The position numbers and the translations under genes are program-made. Below are positions 23,871-34,743 of a stretch of 64,000 nucleotides of DNA, one piece after another (the first letter of the stretch is position 1; the number at the start of each line of letters is the position of its first letter). The DNA comes from Sorghum bicolor (Eukaryota > Streptophyta > Magnoliopsida > Poales > Poaceae): the NCBI RefSeq assembly GCF_000003195.3, contig NC_012878.2:9221886-9285885 (forward strand), written 5' to 3'. Under the pieces are notes generated by a model, which was given only the letters and a program-made list of their open reading frames with translations, searched no databases and was not told where the DNA came from.

Positions 23871-26664
23871 CTAAGGGTAGAAGCAACATAGCTGTTCTAT
23901 GTTCCACGCGTTCTTGAAGACCTCCCCTGCCTCGTTGGCGAGCTTGTAAGTGCCGGGTCGGAGGACTTCGGCAATGACGAAAGGTCCTTCCCAGGGGGGG
24001 CGTGAACTTGTGACGACCCTTGTTGCTTTGCCTGAGCCTCAGCACCAAGTCGCCGACTTGAAAGGCTCGGCCTCGGATTCGTCGTGCGTGGTATCGGCGG
24101 AGGGCCTGTTGGTACTTGGTAGAGTGTAGGAGGGCTACATCTCTGTCTTCATCCAGCTGGTCCAGCGCGTCTTCTTGGAATGTCTTGCAGCTATTTTCGT
24201 CGTAGGCTTGTACCCTTGGAGACCCGTACTCAAGATCCGTGGGGAGGACGGCTTCTGACCCATAGACCATGAAGAACGGGGTGAAGCCTGTGGCTTGGCT
24301 TCGAGAAGTCCTTAGACTCCAGACCACGGCCGGAAGCTCTTTGAGCCACCTTTTTCCGAACATGTCCAAACGGTTGAAGATCCTGGGTTTCAGACCCTGG
24401 AGGATCATGCCATTGGCACGTTCGACCTGACCATTGGTTTTTGGGTGAGCAACCGCTGCCCAGTCCACACGTATGTGGTGTCTGTCGCAGAACTCCAGGA
24501 ATTTCCGCCCGGTGAACTGTGCGCCGTTATCATTGATTATGGAGTTGGGCACTCCAAATCGGTGGATGATATCTGTGAAAAACAGCACCGCTTGTTCGGC
24601 CTTGATCCTAGTGATAGGTCGGACCTCAATCCACTTGGAGAACTTGTCAATTGCGACAAGCAAGTGGGTGAAGCCCCCGGGCACCTTTTGTAGAGGCCCG
24701 ACGAGGTCGAGGCCCCAGACAGCAAAGGGCCAGGTGATGGGTATCGTCTGCAGGGCCTGAGCGGGGAGATGAATCTGCCGAGCATAGAACTGGCATCCCT
24801 CACAGGTCCGCACGATCTCCGTGGCGTCAGCCACGGCGGTGGGCCAGTAGAAGCCTTGTCGGAAGGCATTTCCTACTAGCGTTCGAGGCGCGGCGTGGTG
24901 GCCACAAGCCCCCGAGTGTATGTCCTCCAGGAGCTTGATTCCCTCCTGATGTGGGATGCAGCGCATAAGGATGCCAGAGGGGCTACGCTTGTGCATTTCT
25001 CCACCGAGGAGGATGAAAGTCCTGGCGCGACGAGCCACACGCCTTGCCTCAGCCTGGTCCGAGGGCAAAGTGCCATCGACGAGGCGTTGCAGCAAGGGGT
25101 AGCGCCAGTCTGGTGAGTCGTCAGGCGCAGGGGGCTCGGACTCGATGTCCATGGCCTCGTGTTCCTGAGCGGTGGAGACCTTGGGGTCGGGGCCTAAGTC
25201 GCCTGGGGGTTGATCCGAGCCCCCGTCGTCTTTGTAGTCGACAGAAGGCTTGTATAGGTCGCTGACAAAAACATCCGGGGGGACGGTGGCCTGTTCGGAT
25301 GCCATTTTGCCGAGCGCATCAGCAGCCTCATTATATTTCCTTAACACGTGGTTAAATTCGAGGCCGTCGAACTTTTCCTCCAGGCGCCGGACTGCTTTGC
25401 AGTACGCATCCATCTTGGGGTCGTGGCAGCTGGACTCTTTCATGACTTGGTCGATGATGAGTCTGGAGTCGCCTCGGACATCAAGCCGCTTGATTCCAAG
25501 CTCGATCGCGATATGGAGACCGTTGACAAGGGCCTCATACTCCGCCGTGTTGTTTGAGGCGGGGAAGTGGAGTCGGATGGCGTATCGCATCCATACCCTG
25601 AGGCGTGAGATGAAGACGAGGCTAGCGCCGGCCCCGGTCTTCATCAAGGACCCGTCGAAGTACATGGTCCAGCACTCGTGCTGGATCTGAGGTGGAGGGA
25701 GCTGGGTCCCCGTCCACTCTGCTACAAAATCTGCTAGGACTTGGGATTTTATAGCTTTCCGAGGCTCATAGGTGATCTCGTCACCCATAAGTTCTATAGC
25801 CCACTTAGCAATTCTACCATTAGCTTCTCGGTTCTGGATCACTTCCCCCAGAGGGAAAGATGACACAACCGAGACCGGATGGGACTCAAAGTAATGGCGA
25901 AGTTTGCGTCGGGCCAAGACTACCGCGTAGAGTAGTTTTTGGATTTGGGGGTATCGGGTCTTTGTGTCGGATAGTACCTCACTGATGAAGTACACCGGTC
26001 TCTGGACCGGCAGGGCGTGCCCTTCTTCCTTCCTTTCGACCACGATAGCTGCGCTGGCCACCTGATCGGTGGCTGCGACATAGAGGAGCAATGGTTCCCC
26101 TTCGGCGGGGGGTACCAGAACGGGAGGGTTGGTGAGCAGGGCCTTGAGCTTGTCAAGGGCTTCCTGGGCCTCGGGGGTCCAGGAAAAGTGTTCGGATTTT
26201 CTAAGCAACCTATACAGAGGTAGTCCTTTCTCCCCGAGGCGAGAGATGAAGCGACTAAGGGAAGCTAGGCATCCCATGACTCTCTGTACTCTCTTTAGGT
26301 TACGAATTGGGCCCATGTTCGCGACGGCCGAGACCTTTTCAGGATTGGCCTCGATCCCTCGCTCAGACACAATGAACCCGAGGAGCATGCCTCGGGGGAC
26401 CCCAAAAACACATTTTTTGGGGTTGAGTTTGATCCCTTTTGCCCTGAAGCATCGGAATGTTTCTTCCAGGTCGGCCACCAGGCCACTTGCCTTCCTGGAT
26501 TTGACAACGATGTCGTCTACGTAAGCCTCTACCGTTTTGCCTATGAGGTCCCCAAAGACCTGGTATGTAGCCCCTGCGTTCTTAAGACCGAAAGGCATGG
26601 TTACATAGCAAAACATTCCAAAAGGGGTGATAAAAGAAGTCGCGAGCTGGTCGGACTCTTTCAT
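23871..26664 (-). pseudogene. Gypsy pol: RT (from palm), RNase H and integrase
   Basis: The frame enters RT at [26 protein letters not shown]. The active site [10 protein letters not shown] is near residue 48 (about 26523-26512). RT thumb and connection follow, then RNase H from about residue 330 ([13 protein letters not shown] ... [13 protein letters not shown]). The integrase zinc finger is GHHAAPRTL ... [10 protein letters not shown], and the catalytic core carries [18 protein letters not shown] and [11 protein letters not shown] Gypsy integrase C-terminal region follows. The last about 40 codons are shifted by one extra base in the C-run near 23993-23999 (seven G on the plus strand). The original frame would end at the TAG at 23871-23873. 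Confidence 0.95.
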
Positions 26665-26670
26665 CTTGAT

Positions 26671-27090
26671 TTAGTGGTAGCCGGAATAAGCATCAAGAAA
26701 AGATAAAATTTTGCACCCCGTAGTGGAGTCAACTATTTGATCGATACGAGGTAATGGAAAGGGATTCTTCGGACATGCTTTATTTAAACTAGTATAGTCT
26801 ACACACATCCTCCACTTTCCGTTTTTCTTTTTGACTAGTATAGGGTTAGCTAACCACTCGGGATGGAATACCTCCTTGATGAATCCGGCCGCCAGCAGCT
26901 TGTGGATCTCCTCCCCGATGGCCCGGCGCTTCTCCTCGTCGAATCGGCGCAGGCGCTGCTTCACGGGCTTGGAGCCGGCTCGGATGTCCAAGGAGTGCTC
27001 GGCGACTTCCCTCGGTATGCCAGGCATGTCCGAGGGACTCCACGCAAATATGTCAGCATTTGCGCGGAGAAAGTCGACGAGCACTGCTTC
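26671..27090 (-). pseudogene. Gypsy RT N-terminal part
   Basis: The frame contains FAWSPSDMPGIPREVAEHSL, VKQRLRRF, GFIKEVFHPEWLANPILVKK and DYTSLNKACPKNPFPLPRID, the standard entry into Gypsy RT. It ends at TAA 26671-26673 after DAYSGYH, where Gln is usual before IKM. It is separated from the protease frame by TAG at 27091-27093, in the same reading frame. Confidence 0.94.
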
Positions 27091-28465
27091 CTATTTGGGG
27101 TCAAGGCTCGAGCTGATCCTCAACGCCCTGCCCTCAGAGGTCCCGGGGTTGAGGAAGACGAGCTTGGTCTCCTCCGCCGGCTCGAAGCTCCCGGCGTGAT
27201 GCTTGGGGTCGGGGATGTCCTGGTGACCGTCGCCGAGGCTGGTGAGGATGGCCAGAGACTCAGCCAGAGCCTCGGCCTGCTCGATGCATTCGACGTCGCA
27301 CTGATAGGCGTGCTGGCTGGTCGTACTGACGGTGATGATGCCATTTGGCCCTGGCATCTTGAGCTTGAGGTAGGTGTAGTTGGGGACGACCATGAACTTG
27401 GCGTAGCATGGTCGCCCTAGGATCGCATGGTAGGTTCCTGGAAACCTGACAACGTCGAAAGTGAGAACCTCCCATCTGAAGTTGTCGGGGGTCCTAAAGC
27501 AGACAGGCAGATTGATTTGCCCGAGGGGGTGGGCGCGATGTCCCGGCACCACTCCGTGGAATGGTGATGTGTCATTCCTCAGCCGAGACTTGCTGATCCC
27601 CATGAGGGCCAAAGTCTCGGTGTAAAGAATGTTGAGGCCGCTGCCTCCGTCCATCAACACCTTGGTGAGACGAGTCTCGGTGATGATGGGATCAACGATC
27701 AAAGGATAGCTCCCAGGATTGGAGATCCGGTCTGGATGATCCTGTCGGTAGAACGTGATTGCGCTCTCAGACCACTTGAGGTACGAGGGCGTGGCTGTGC
27801 TGACTACGCAAACATCTCGGAGTTCGCGCTTCCTTTGACTCGCGGTGAGTCGAGCCACACGTCCCCCAAAGATCAAGAGGCAGTTCTTGTCCTTAGGGAA
27901 GCCTTCCCCCTGAGGGTCGTCGTCCTTGGGGGGTTCTTCTGCGCCCTCCTTGGTTATGATGTCGGTGTAGTACCGATGCAGGACAGTGCACTCCTCAAGG
28001 GTGTGCTTGGTTGGTCCCCTGTGATAGGGGCACGACTTCTTCAACATCTCGTCGAAGAGACCGGGGCCAGTAGGAGCCCGCTTGGGGTTCTTGCGATCTG
28101 CTGCGGTGACTAAGTTGTCGTCCGACTGACCCTGCTTCCCCTTGCGACCCTTCTTCTTCTTCTTAGGGTCGCATGAGCCCGAGGTTTCGGTGGCCTCGGC
28201 CTTTTGTTTCCCCTTGGCCGTGTCGTCAGAGAAAATGGCACCAACTGCCTCTTCGCCTGAGGCAAAGTTGGTGGCGATGTCGAGCAGCTGGCTGGTGCTC
28301 GTGGGGGTCTTGCGACCGAGCTCGTGTACCAGCTCCTTGCAGGTGGTACCGACGATGAAGGCTCCGATGACGTCGGAGTCGGTAATGTTGGGGAGCTCGG
28401 TGCATTGCTTGAAGAATCGCCTGATGAAGTCTCGGAGGGACTCATCAGGCTTCTGCCGGCAGCTC
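27091..28465 (-). pseudogene. Gypsy gag C-terminus and protease
   Basis: The frame runs from the gag matrix/capsid tail (ESLRDFIRRFFKQCTELPN, about 28440) through a basic KKKKKGRKGK stretch. A knuckle-like CPYHRGPTKHTLEEC follows at about 28030. Then comes the aspartic protease with VLMDGGSGLNILY in place of the usual D-T/S-G, and AILGRPCYAKF as the flap-side ILGR motif. It ends at TAG 27091-27093. A frame disruption near 28465-28490 separates it from upstream gag. Confidence 0.88.
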
Positions 28466-30064
28466 CTGAGCCCAGGAGTTCCCAGGGCACACGTATGTGC
28501 CCTGGAAGTTCTTGACGAAGATCCTGACCAGGTCAGCCCAGTTGTGGATCATGCGCTCAGGGAGGTGTTCAAGCCACGCTCTGGCCGTATCGGCCAGGTG
28601 GCGTGGCAGGTTGCGGATGATGAGCAAGTCATCTTCCGCCCCTCCCAGCTGACATGCCAGGCGGTAGTCCGCTAGCCAGAGCTCAGGGTTGGTCTCCCCC
28701 GAGTACTTGGTGAGGTTAGCGGGTTGTTGGAATCGTGCCGAGAACTTGGCCCAGCGAATGGCCTCGCTAAAGACGCGGGGGCCCGGAGGCTCTGGCGACG
28801 TGCTGCGGTCGTGGTCGGGGTCGTACCTCCCGCCTCGACGCGGTCCATAGCGTCGAGACTCGGCCTCGTCCCTGTCACACCGTCTGGCCTCGAGGGTGGC
28901 CCAGACGTCCGCGTCGGCCCCAACGCGTTCGTGGACAGATGGGACCTTGTTACCCCCTTGCGGGTTAGGGGGCGGCGGACCCTGCACCGTTGGTGCCTTG
29001 TTAGGAGGGGGTCGTTCCCCTTGGCGTCTCGTGCCGTGGGACTGCGATGCAGAACTCTCTGCGTTCTGCACCACAGCTTGCTCCAGGAGGCCACGTAGCC
29101 CCTGGCGCACCCTTCTCCCCTTAGGAGTCGACGGCTCGGGCATCGCTCTGAGGAGGAGCGCGGCAGCCATCACGTTCTGGCTGACCGTGCTGAAGACTGG
29201 GGGGTTGTCACCCCCTTCGTCCTCGATGATGCGGCGGTTGACGTTCCGGGCGCGGCGTCTTGCCTTGCCCCTGTCCCCGCGGCCGGACTGGTCTGGGCTA
29301 GGGTCTCGCGGAGTTGGCGGAGGCGTATGCGCTCTTCTTCGAGCCTGGCCTCCAGCTCATTGAGCTGCTCAAGGTCAGGGCGCTGTCCTCCTGCGGGGGC
29401 TGATGCTGCTCCGCGGGCTCCAGGATGGGCCCCGGGAGTTGTGTTGGGAGGCGGAGTGGCGTTCCCCTGTCTAGAGGGTCCTGCACCCCCTTGAGCGTTG
29501 GGAGTCGCTCCTCCGACCTCGAGGTTGAAACACTCATGTGACGGGTCGTACCCGCCGTCGTCGGAGTCGGAGTAGCCGAGGCAGTAGTTGCTGGCCTCCA
29601 GAAAACGCATGAAAGTTTTCGGGTCGCCACACCCGGAAAAGTCAGCACCAGCCCACTCGTCATCGCCTGAGGTAGGATCCTCAGGGTATGACGAAACGGG
29701 TGGTGACGCGATAAGGTCCAGGGTAGACCTCAGGTGGTGTCCTGGAAGATTCGCGTAGGCACTTAACGAAGTGCTCACGAAAGAGGCGTACGTGGCGGCT
29801 GTGCTCTTGAGTCCCAGAGGGAGCTCGGGAGGTGCCGCTGCCTTTCCACCATCCATGGATGGAGGGCGACGAGAAGTCGAGGCCCCCTGGTCCCTCTCTT
29901 GAGGAGGGGGCGGGAGCCGCGCTTTGCCCTTCGATCGGGGCGGAACAGGAGGTCGTGATGATCCCCTGTTGGTCCGTGGAGCGGAGCTTGGTGCTCCGCA
30001 GGCCCTTCCTCTAGCGCTTGTTGGGCCAGAGGAATGGGCGATCTGGTGAGGAATATGCGGGGGG
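28466..30064 (-). pseudogene. Gypsy gag, central part
   Basis: Two overlapping frames cover this region. The upstream one (29856-29170 and in-frame sequence back to 30064) is Pro/Ser/Gly-rich with a predicted helix (LNELEARLEEERIRLRQL). The downstream one (29173-28445) carries the retrotransposon gag core: ANLTKYSGETNPELWLADYR, LPRHLADTARAWLEHLP and NWADLVRIFVKNFQGTY. A frameshift near 29290-29310 joins them. Gag continues after the Athila-like insertion at 38336-38589. Confidence 0.85.
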
Positions 30065-30069
30065 AGGGC

Positions 30070-31349
30070 TGTTGACGGTCCTTAATGCTCATATTTAACC
30101 ATCAACTAATCATGGAAAAGGATCTAAATGGAACCAACACCTAGACTTAGGGTTTTACCTGACAGAATTCCACGAGTTTTGGTGTTTGTCTATTTCTGCA
30201 GGGGGTTATCAGGAAATATAAAAGAAAGGCCCACACGTCGGGTTTACATAGACATATTAACGTGCCGCGCAATTTTCTATCATCTAGAAGACTCCAGAAG
30301 CCACGGGATCGAAGCGGAGGCCGAGAGGACATAGGGACAGGGCGCCCGCCCTCCTTTCCTGGGCGCCCGCCCTCAGCCAGAGTCCAATCAGGACTCTGTT
30401 TCGGGATAATGCTCCACCGACCTAATACTTCAAGGAAAACCACACGATCAATGTCGGTTTGATCCGACGGCCCAGATTCATCTGAAAAGACTATATAAGC
30501 AAGGCCTCCTGGCCCCTGGAGATCATACCTCTTCTACAGAATCAAAGCTAGGGTTTCAATTCTTCATCCAAGTAGAGAGGATCCCTCTAGTTCTTCTAGT
30601 TCTACCTCTAGTTCATCTAGATCTAGTTCTAGTTCATCTAGTTCTAGTTCTAGTTCCTCTAGTTCTAGTTCTAGTTAGTTCTAGTTGTAATCTAGAAAAT
30701 AGGGAGAGAGAAGAGGAGAGCGGAGGAGGAGCCGGATCTGTCGGATCTTCCTCAACATTGTACTTTTGCAGCAACCGGTTCGTTCTTCATCGTTCTCCAG
30801 GTTCTTCAATTCATAACTCCTGAGTTCTCTAATTACTTTTAATTACATTCAAGTTATTTATTGGATTCCCGCTTGCATCAAGTGCTCTAGTCTTTATAAC
30901 GCTAGAGTAGTAATTAATAGATTAGACGTGGTGTTTAGTCTTGCGATTACCTGGAATTGCACCCAATCCTGCGGATTGTTGTGGTAGCCTTAGGGTAGTG
31001 ACAGCCCTAACGGTCGACGTATTCCACCACGTTTGGATCGGTTTTTGTAGGACCGTAGTCGGAGCTTCCTAGCCCCCTTCTCATCTCTTTCTGTGGTTAG
31101 TGTTCTGATGTCCCGAAATAGATAATCTTGAAGTAATTCTTGATTCTTAGATCAACTAGAGAACTCTCAGGAAACTTCCTCTCTTCCCACCAAAAATACT
31201 TATATAATTATCCTTGGGCGATCTTGATTCTTAATTAGTACACTCACGTTCCCTGTGGAAAATCGATACTCTGGAATACTCCCGGGTGAAGGCTACATCG
31301 GTATCCGTGCGCTTGCGGATTTTTCTGTTTGCGTTTAAAATACCCAACA
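30070..31349 (+). repeat. 5' LTR of the Athila-like element
   Basis: This 1280-bp repeat has a TATA box TATATAAG at about 30493-30499 and a TCTAGT microsatellite downstream of it at 30584-30687. It is about 98.8% identical to 37056-38335. Confidence 0.95.
30584..30687 (+). repeat. (TCTAGT)n microsatellite in LTR leader
   Basis: An imperfect array of TCTAGT hexamers with occasional TCATCTAG and CTTCTAG variants lies about 90 bp downstream of the LTR TATA box, so within the predicted transcript leader. The same array occurs in the other LTR at about 37571-37674. Confidence 0.85.
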
Positions 31350-31356
31350 AGCTTTC

Positions 31357-31374
31357 TGGCACCGTTGCCGGGGA
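31357..31374 (+). other. primer-binding site of the Athila-like element (tRNA-Asp type)
   Basis: TGGCACCGTTGCCGGGGA lies seven bases inside the 5' LTR. It differs by one base from the TGGCGCC... form commonly assigned to tRNA-Asp. It fixes the plus-strand orientation. Confidence 0.85.
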
Positions 31375-33730
31375 ACGGTAGCTGTGCTAGTTTCGAACCA
31401 AGTCGTCCGTGTAACCTTTTTCTTTTCCCTTTTTTACCACACTCACCTTACCATTTTCACTGCACCACATGGATTTCACTCTAAGCATTAATGAGCATGG
31501 AATTTATTTTATAGCCACTCCATTTACTCCATGCTCATATGCAACATCTTCCCAATCCATTGGTTTTTCCAACATCACCACATTCGAGATCTCCAACCCC
31601 CTCATCCTTTCTATTTATAAAAACTTTAAAAGGGCAGTTGTCGATGCATATGTCTATAAGAAATATTGCAGATCTCGTTGAGTTGATCTTGATATAGGTC
31701 AGCGTTGGAGGGGAAACCACTTCGCCGACATAAATTGATGGTTTCCCAAGGACAAGCTTAGTGTTCTAAAATAAGCACTGATCAGATCGTAACATGAGCT
31801 TTTAATTATTTGCAACAATACCTTGTGTGTTGAGCATATAAGTATAATTGTAAAAAATTCCTTCGGGTATTCTTGTCACTAACCTTTCCAGGATTGGAGC
31901 AAGAAGATCGGATGAATGACAAGCACAAGGTATGTACAACCAATCATCATCAGTGTTCGCCTAAACGGCCTAAACGGCCGATTAAACGGTCATTAAACGG
32001 TAAACGGTGGCAAACTGTTTTGTTTAGGGGTAAACAGGAAATTAAACGGTTGACCGTTTAAACGGTCAAAAAACGGGAAAAAACGGTCTAAACGGCCTAA
32101 ACGGAACGGTTTTAAAAGGTATTAAACGTGATAAACGGCTGTTTAAACGTCCGTTTAGGCAAACACCACATGAATCTAGTTGAACTTTATATCAACAATT
32201 TGTATACTTAAATTGATTATATTTATAAATATGTAAAATTGATTTATTACATGCATAAATATGTATATTTGATTCTTATAACATGCATAAATATATATAC
32301 ATAATAAAATAAATGGTTTTTTAGTTGCATAAATATGTATAAATGATAGAATCATTGATTTTACATTAAAAATATGTATATTTTTGTAATATTGTGTGAA
32401 ACCATTTAGACCGTTTTAATCCGTTTAAACACCGTCTAAACAGTCTAAACGCTAAACGAAGCGTGACCGACTGTTTACCGTTTTACGTTTAGGATAACAA
32501 TGATCATCATACAACATTGAATTAAATTCATCCAAACTTGAATTTTGCAAAATTCAAGCTTGGGGGAGTACTTTACATAAAAACATCCTTTGCCATGTTG
32601 CTATGTTGGTTGTCCCTACCTTTGACACATGCTCAATTTGTTAAATACTAATCACACTACTTCATCTCCACTTGAGTAGATCTCTATAAATGCTCTCACA
32701 CTACCTTTATTTGCTTTAGTATATGTCTAGGCTTGGAGTAGTTTCATTTATCTCTTAATTAAGCATGGTGCTTAGTTTAGGGCTGATGATCTTATTTCCA
32801 AGGGATTTTAAATTAAGCATAGTGCTTAGGTTAAAATGCCCTCCTATATCAAATTAGACATGGTGCCTAGGTTGATCTTTGAGCCGATAGTACGCTATAG
32901 TAGATATTGGATATTTTGTTGGACTAACCCCTGCAGGAAAACTTTCAATATCAACCTGGGAGGTCCTGAGATAAACTCACATTGGAGACAAAGTGAGAGG
33001 CACATAAAGTTTAACAATTTACATGAGGAAGACATAGCTCACAAGAGATGATCCATGGAGGGTGCCACAAACACGATGCATAACCGCTAAGAAAGAAAAG
33101 CTTCCACAAGGTGATACTATACCATCACTCTTCAAGTAAGGTAACATCTTAAGGTACTTAACTATCACTTTTATAAGCTTCTCCTTGGTTCTGGCGTTCA
33201 CATGAATAAAAGAGACAAACATGTATGATATACAACTCTAGATTAACCAACCCAATCGATTCAACATGTTTAGTCCTTCCACCTTTGTGATCCCACACTC
33301 CTAATCTTATGAGCTAAAATGTTGCACACTCAATCTTTGGAGGATATATTTTATAAAAAAACAACATAAATATAGACAGATTATCTTTCCATTAGGTTGA
33401 GCGATCTGATCTGACAAATGTTTTAAATGCTACACTCATGATCTTATTATCTATCAACTTTGTCTTGCTCACTATGCTTAAGGATAGAGAAGAGCAAATA
33501 CACTTTTAGTTCTGTTGGTGTTTTCCACCAACAGGGCCCATGCACTTGATCTCTGCCTTGTCTCTATGAGCAGGTACACTTCGAGCAAAATATGAAGGAC
33601 TTTTATAACTCCCAGACTCCACCAAGTGAAGTATCTAGATCTACGAGCACAAACACACTGGAGATACTAGACACTCAGGCAATCACTGCCCTGAGATGCT
33701 TGAGGACATAACTACTGGAGTAATCCTATT
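31375..33730 (+). other. interior of the Athila-like element without recognisable gag
   Basis: AT-rich sequence lies here where gag should be. Short open frames show no gag domain. Between 31951 and 32502 a hAT-type element is inserted. Nothing else can be supported. Confidence 0.6.
31951..32502. mobile_element. hAT-type non-autonomous element with AAACGG subterminal repeats
   Basis: A 552-bp element is flanked by a perfect 8-bp duplication ATCATCAT (31943-31950 and 32503-32510), the size typical of hAT transposons. The ends are inverted: CAGTGTTCGCCTAAACGG on the left versus CATTGTTATCCTAAACGT at the right end in reverse complement (15 of 18 match). Both ends are packed with AAACGG/CCGTTT words, as expected for transposase subterminal sites. 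The centre is AT-rich and non-coding. Confidence 0.88.
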
Positions 33731-34186
33731 GTGGAAGTAATTACTGACCTTCTGTCGGTCAAGAGAGACAATCCAGGACGCCCCGTCATCCCGATCTCTA
33801 TCGGCATGGTGGACTTCCTAGAAGCATTCTGCGACTTTGGCTCCAGCGTCAACATTATGCTCAGGGTACTCCATGAAAAATTCTTTACACATCTTTTACT
33901 AGAAACAACCATGTGTTTGCAGCTTGCAGATCAGACACTAAGTTTCCCAAAGGGGATATTGAAGAACTTCTGCGTCCGAGTTGGTACCTTGTACGTCCCA
34001 GCAGACTTCGTAGTGATAGAGACTGGTACTGATGAGAGGGCACCCATCATCCTAGGGAGGCCATTCCTAAACACCTCAGGAGCTGTCATCTACGCTAGTG
34101 CTGCCATCATCAGTTTCTACATCAAGGGGAGGAAGGAGATGTTTTCCTTCAAGAACAAAACTACACAAATCTTAGAGCAATCCTGA
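33731..34186 (+). pseudogene. retropepsin-like protease domain 1 of the Athila-like element
   Basis: The 151-codon frame carries FCDFGSSVNIMLRVL, an aspartic protease active-site region where the usual D-T/S-G is D-F-G-S. LQLADQTLSFPKGI and PADFVVIETG follow, then the ILGRPFLNTSGAVI strand. This layout matches the Athila-type retropepsin. Whether it is translated alone or as part of a polyprotein is not clear. It stops at 34184-34186, directly before the second protease-like segment. Confidence 0.8.
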
Positions 34187-34309
34187 CGTGAACCAAGGAA
34201 GGACCAACAGGAGGAACAGGAACAAGCAAATGTGGACCAAGTCAGCTAAGATGGTCACTGCAGTTCAAGGAGGTCAAGATCGTCAACTCAAGTCACCTTT
34301 CTTAATCAA

Positions 34310-34743
34310 GAAGGACGACCCTGGTGTTCCAAGCATCGAGTGCACAATCAACGGATATTCTTTTCAGAAGACACTCTACGACACCGGATCTAACGTCAAC
34401 ATAATGGCCGCAGTCACTTATCAGCTCCTGCATGGAACCATGTCCCTACAACCAACATACATTCAGCTCCAGATGATTTTAAGGTTATTGACATAGGAGA
34501 AGACGAGTACAATCCACCCATCATCCTTGGAAGACCGTTCCTCAGCTCCGTTAAAGCAATCATCTACATTGGAACCGGAGAAGTCCACAAGCACTTCCTC
34601 TCTGAAAAGGTACGCCGCTATTTTACTGACCTTAACTATATAGTTGAAGACTTTAAGCAGGTCGGACAAGAAGAAGACGACGCAACCGCAACCAGAGGAA
34701 GCAAATCATCAAGGATGGATGGGCAGACTACGAAGGAGAAGTA
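34310..34743 (+). pseudogene. retropepsin-like protease domain 2 of the Athila-like element (broken)
   Basis: A second protease-like segment reads SIECTINGYSFQKTLYDTGSNVNIM with the canonical D-T-G. It then has LQPTYIQLQM and, in another frame from about 34467, DFKVIDIGEDEYNPPIILGRPFL. The central strands between these parts are missing and the frame shifts, so the domain is non-functional here. An acidic linker follows and the frame ends near 34743. It is a diverged tandem partner of the domain ending at 34186. Confidence 0.75.
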
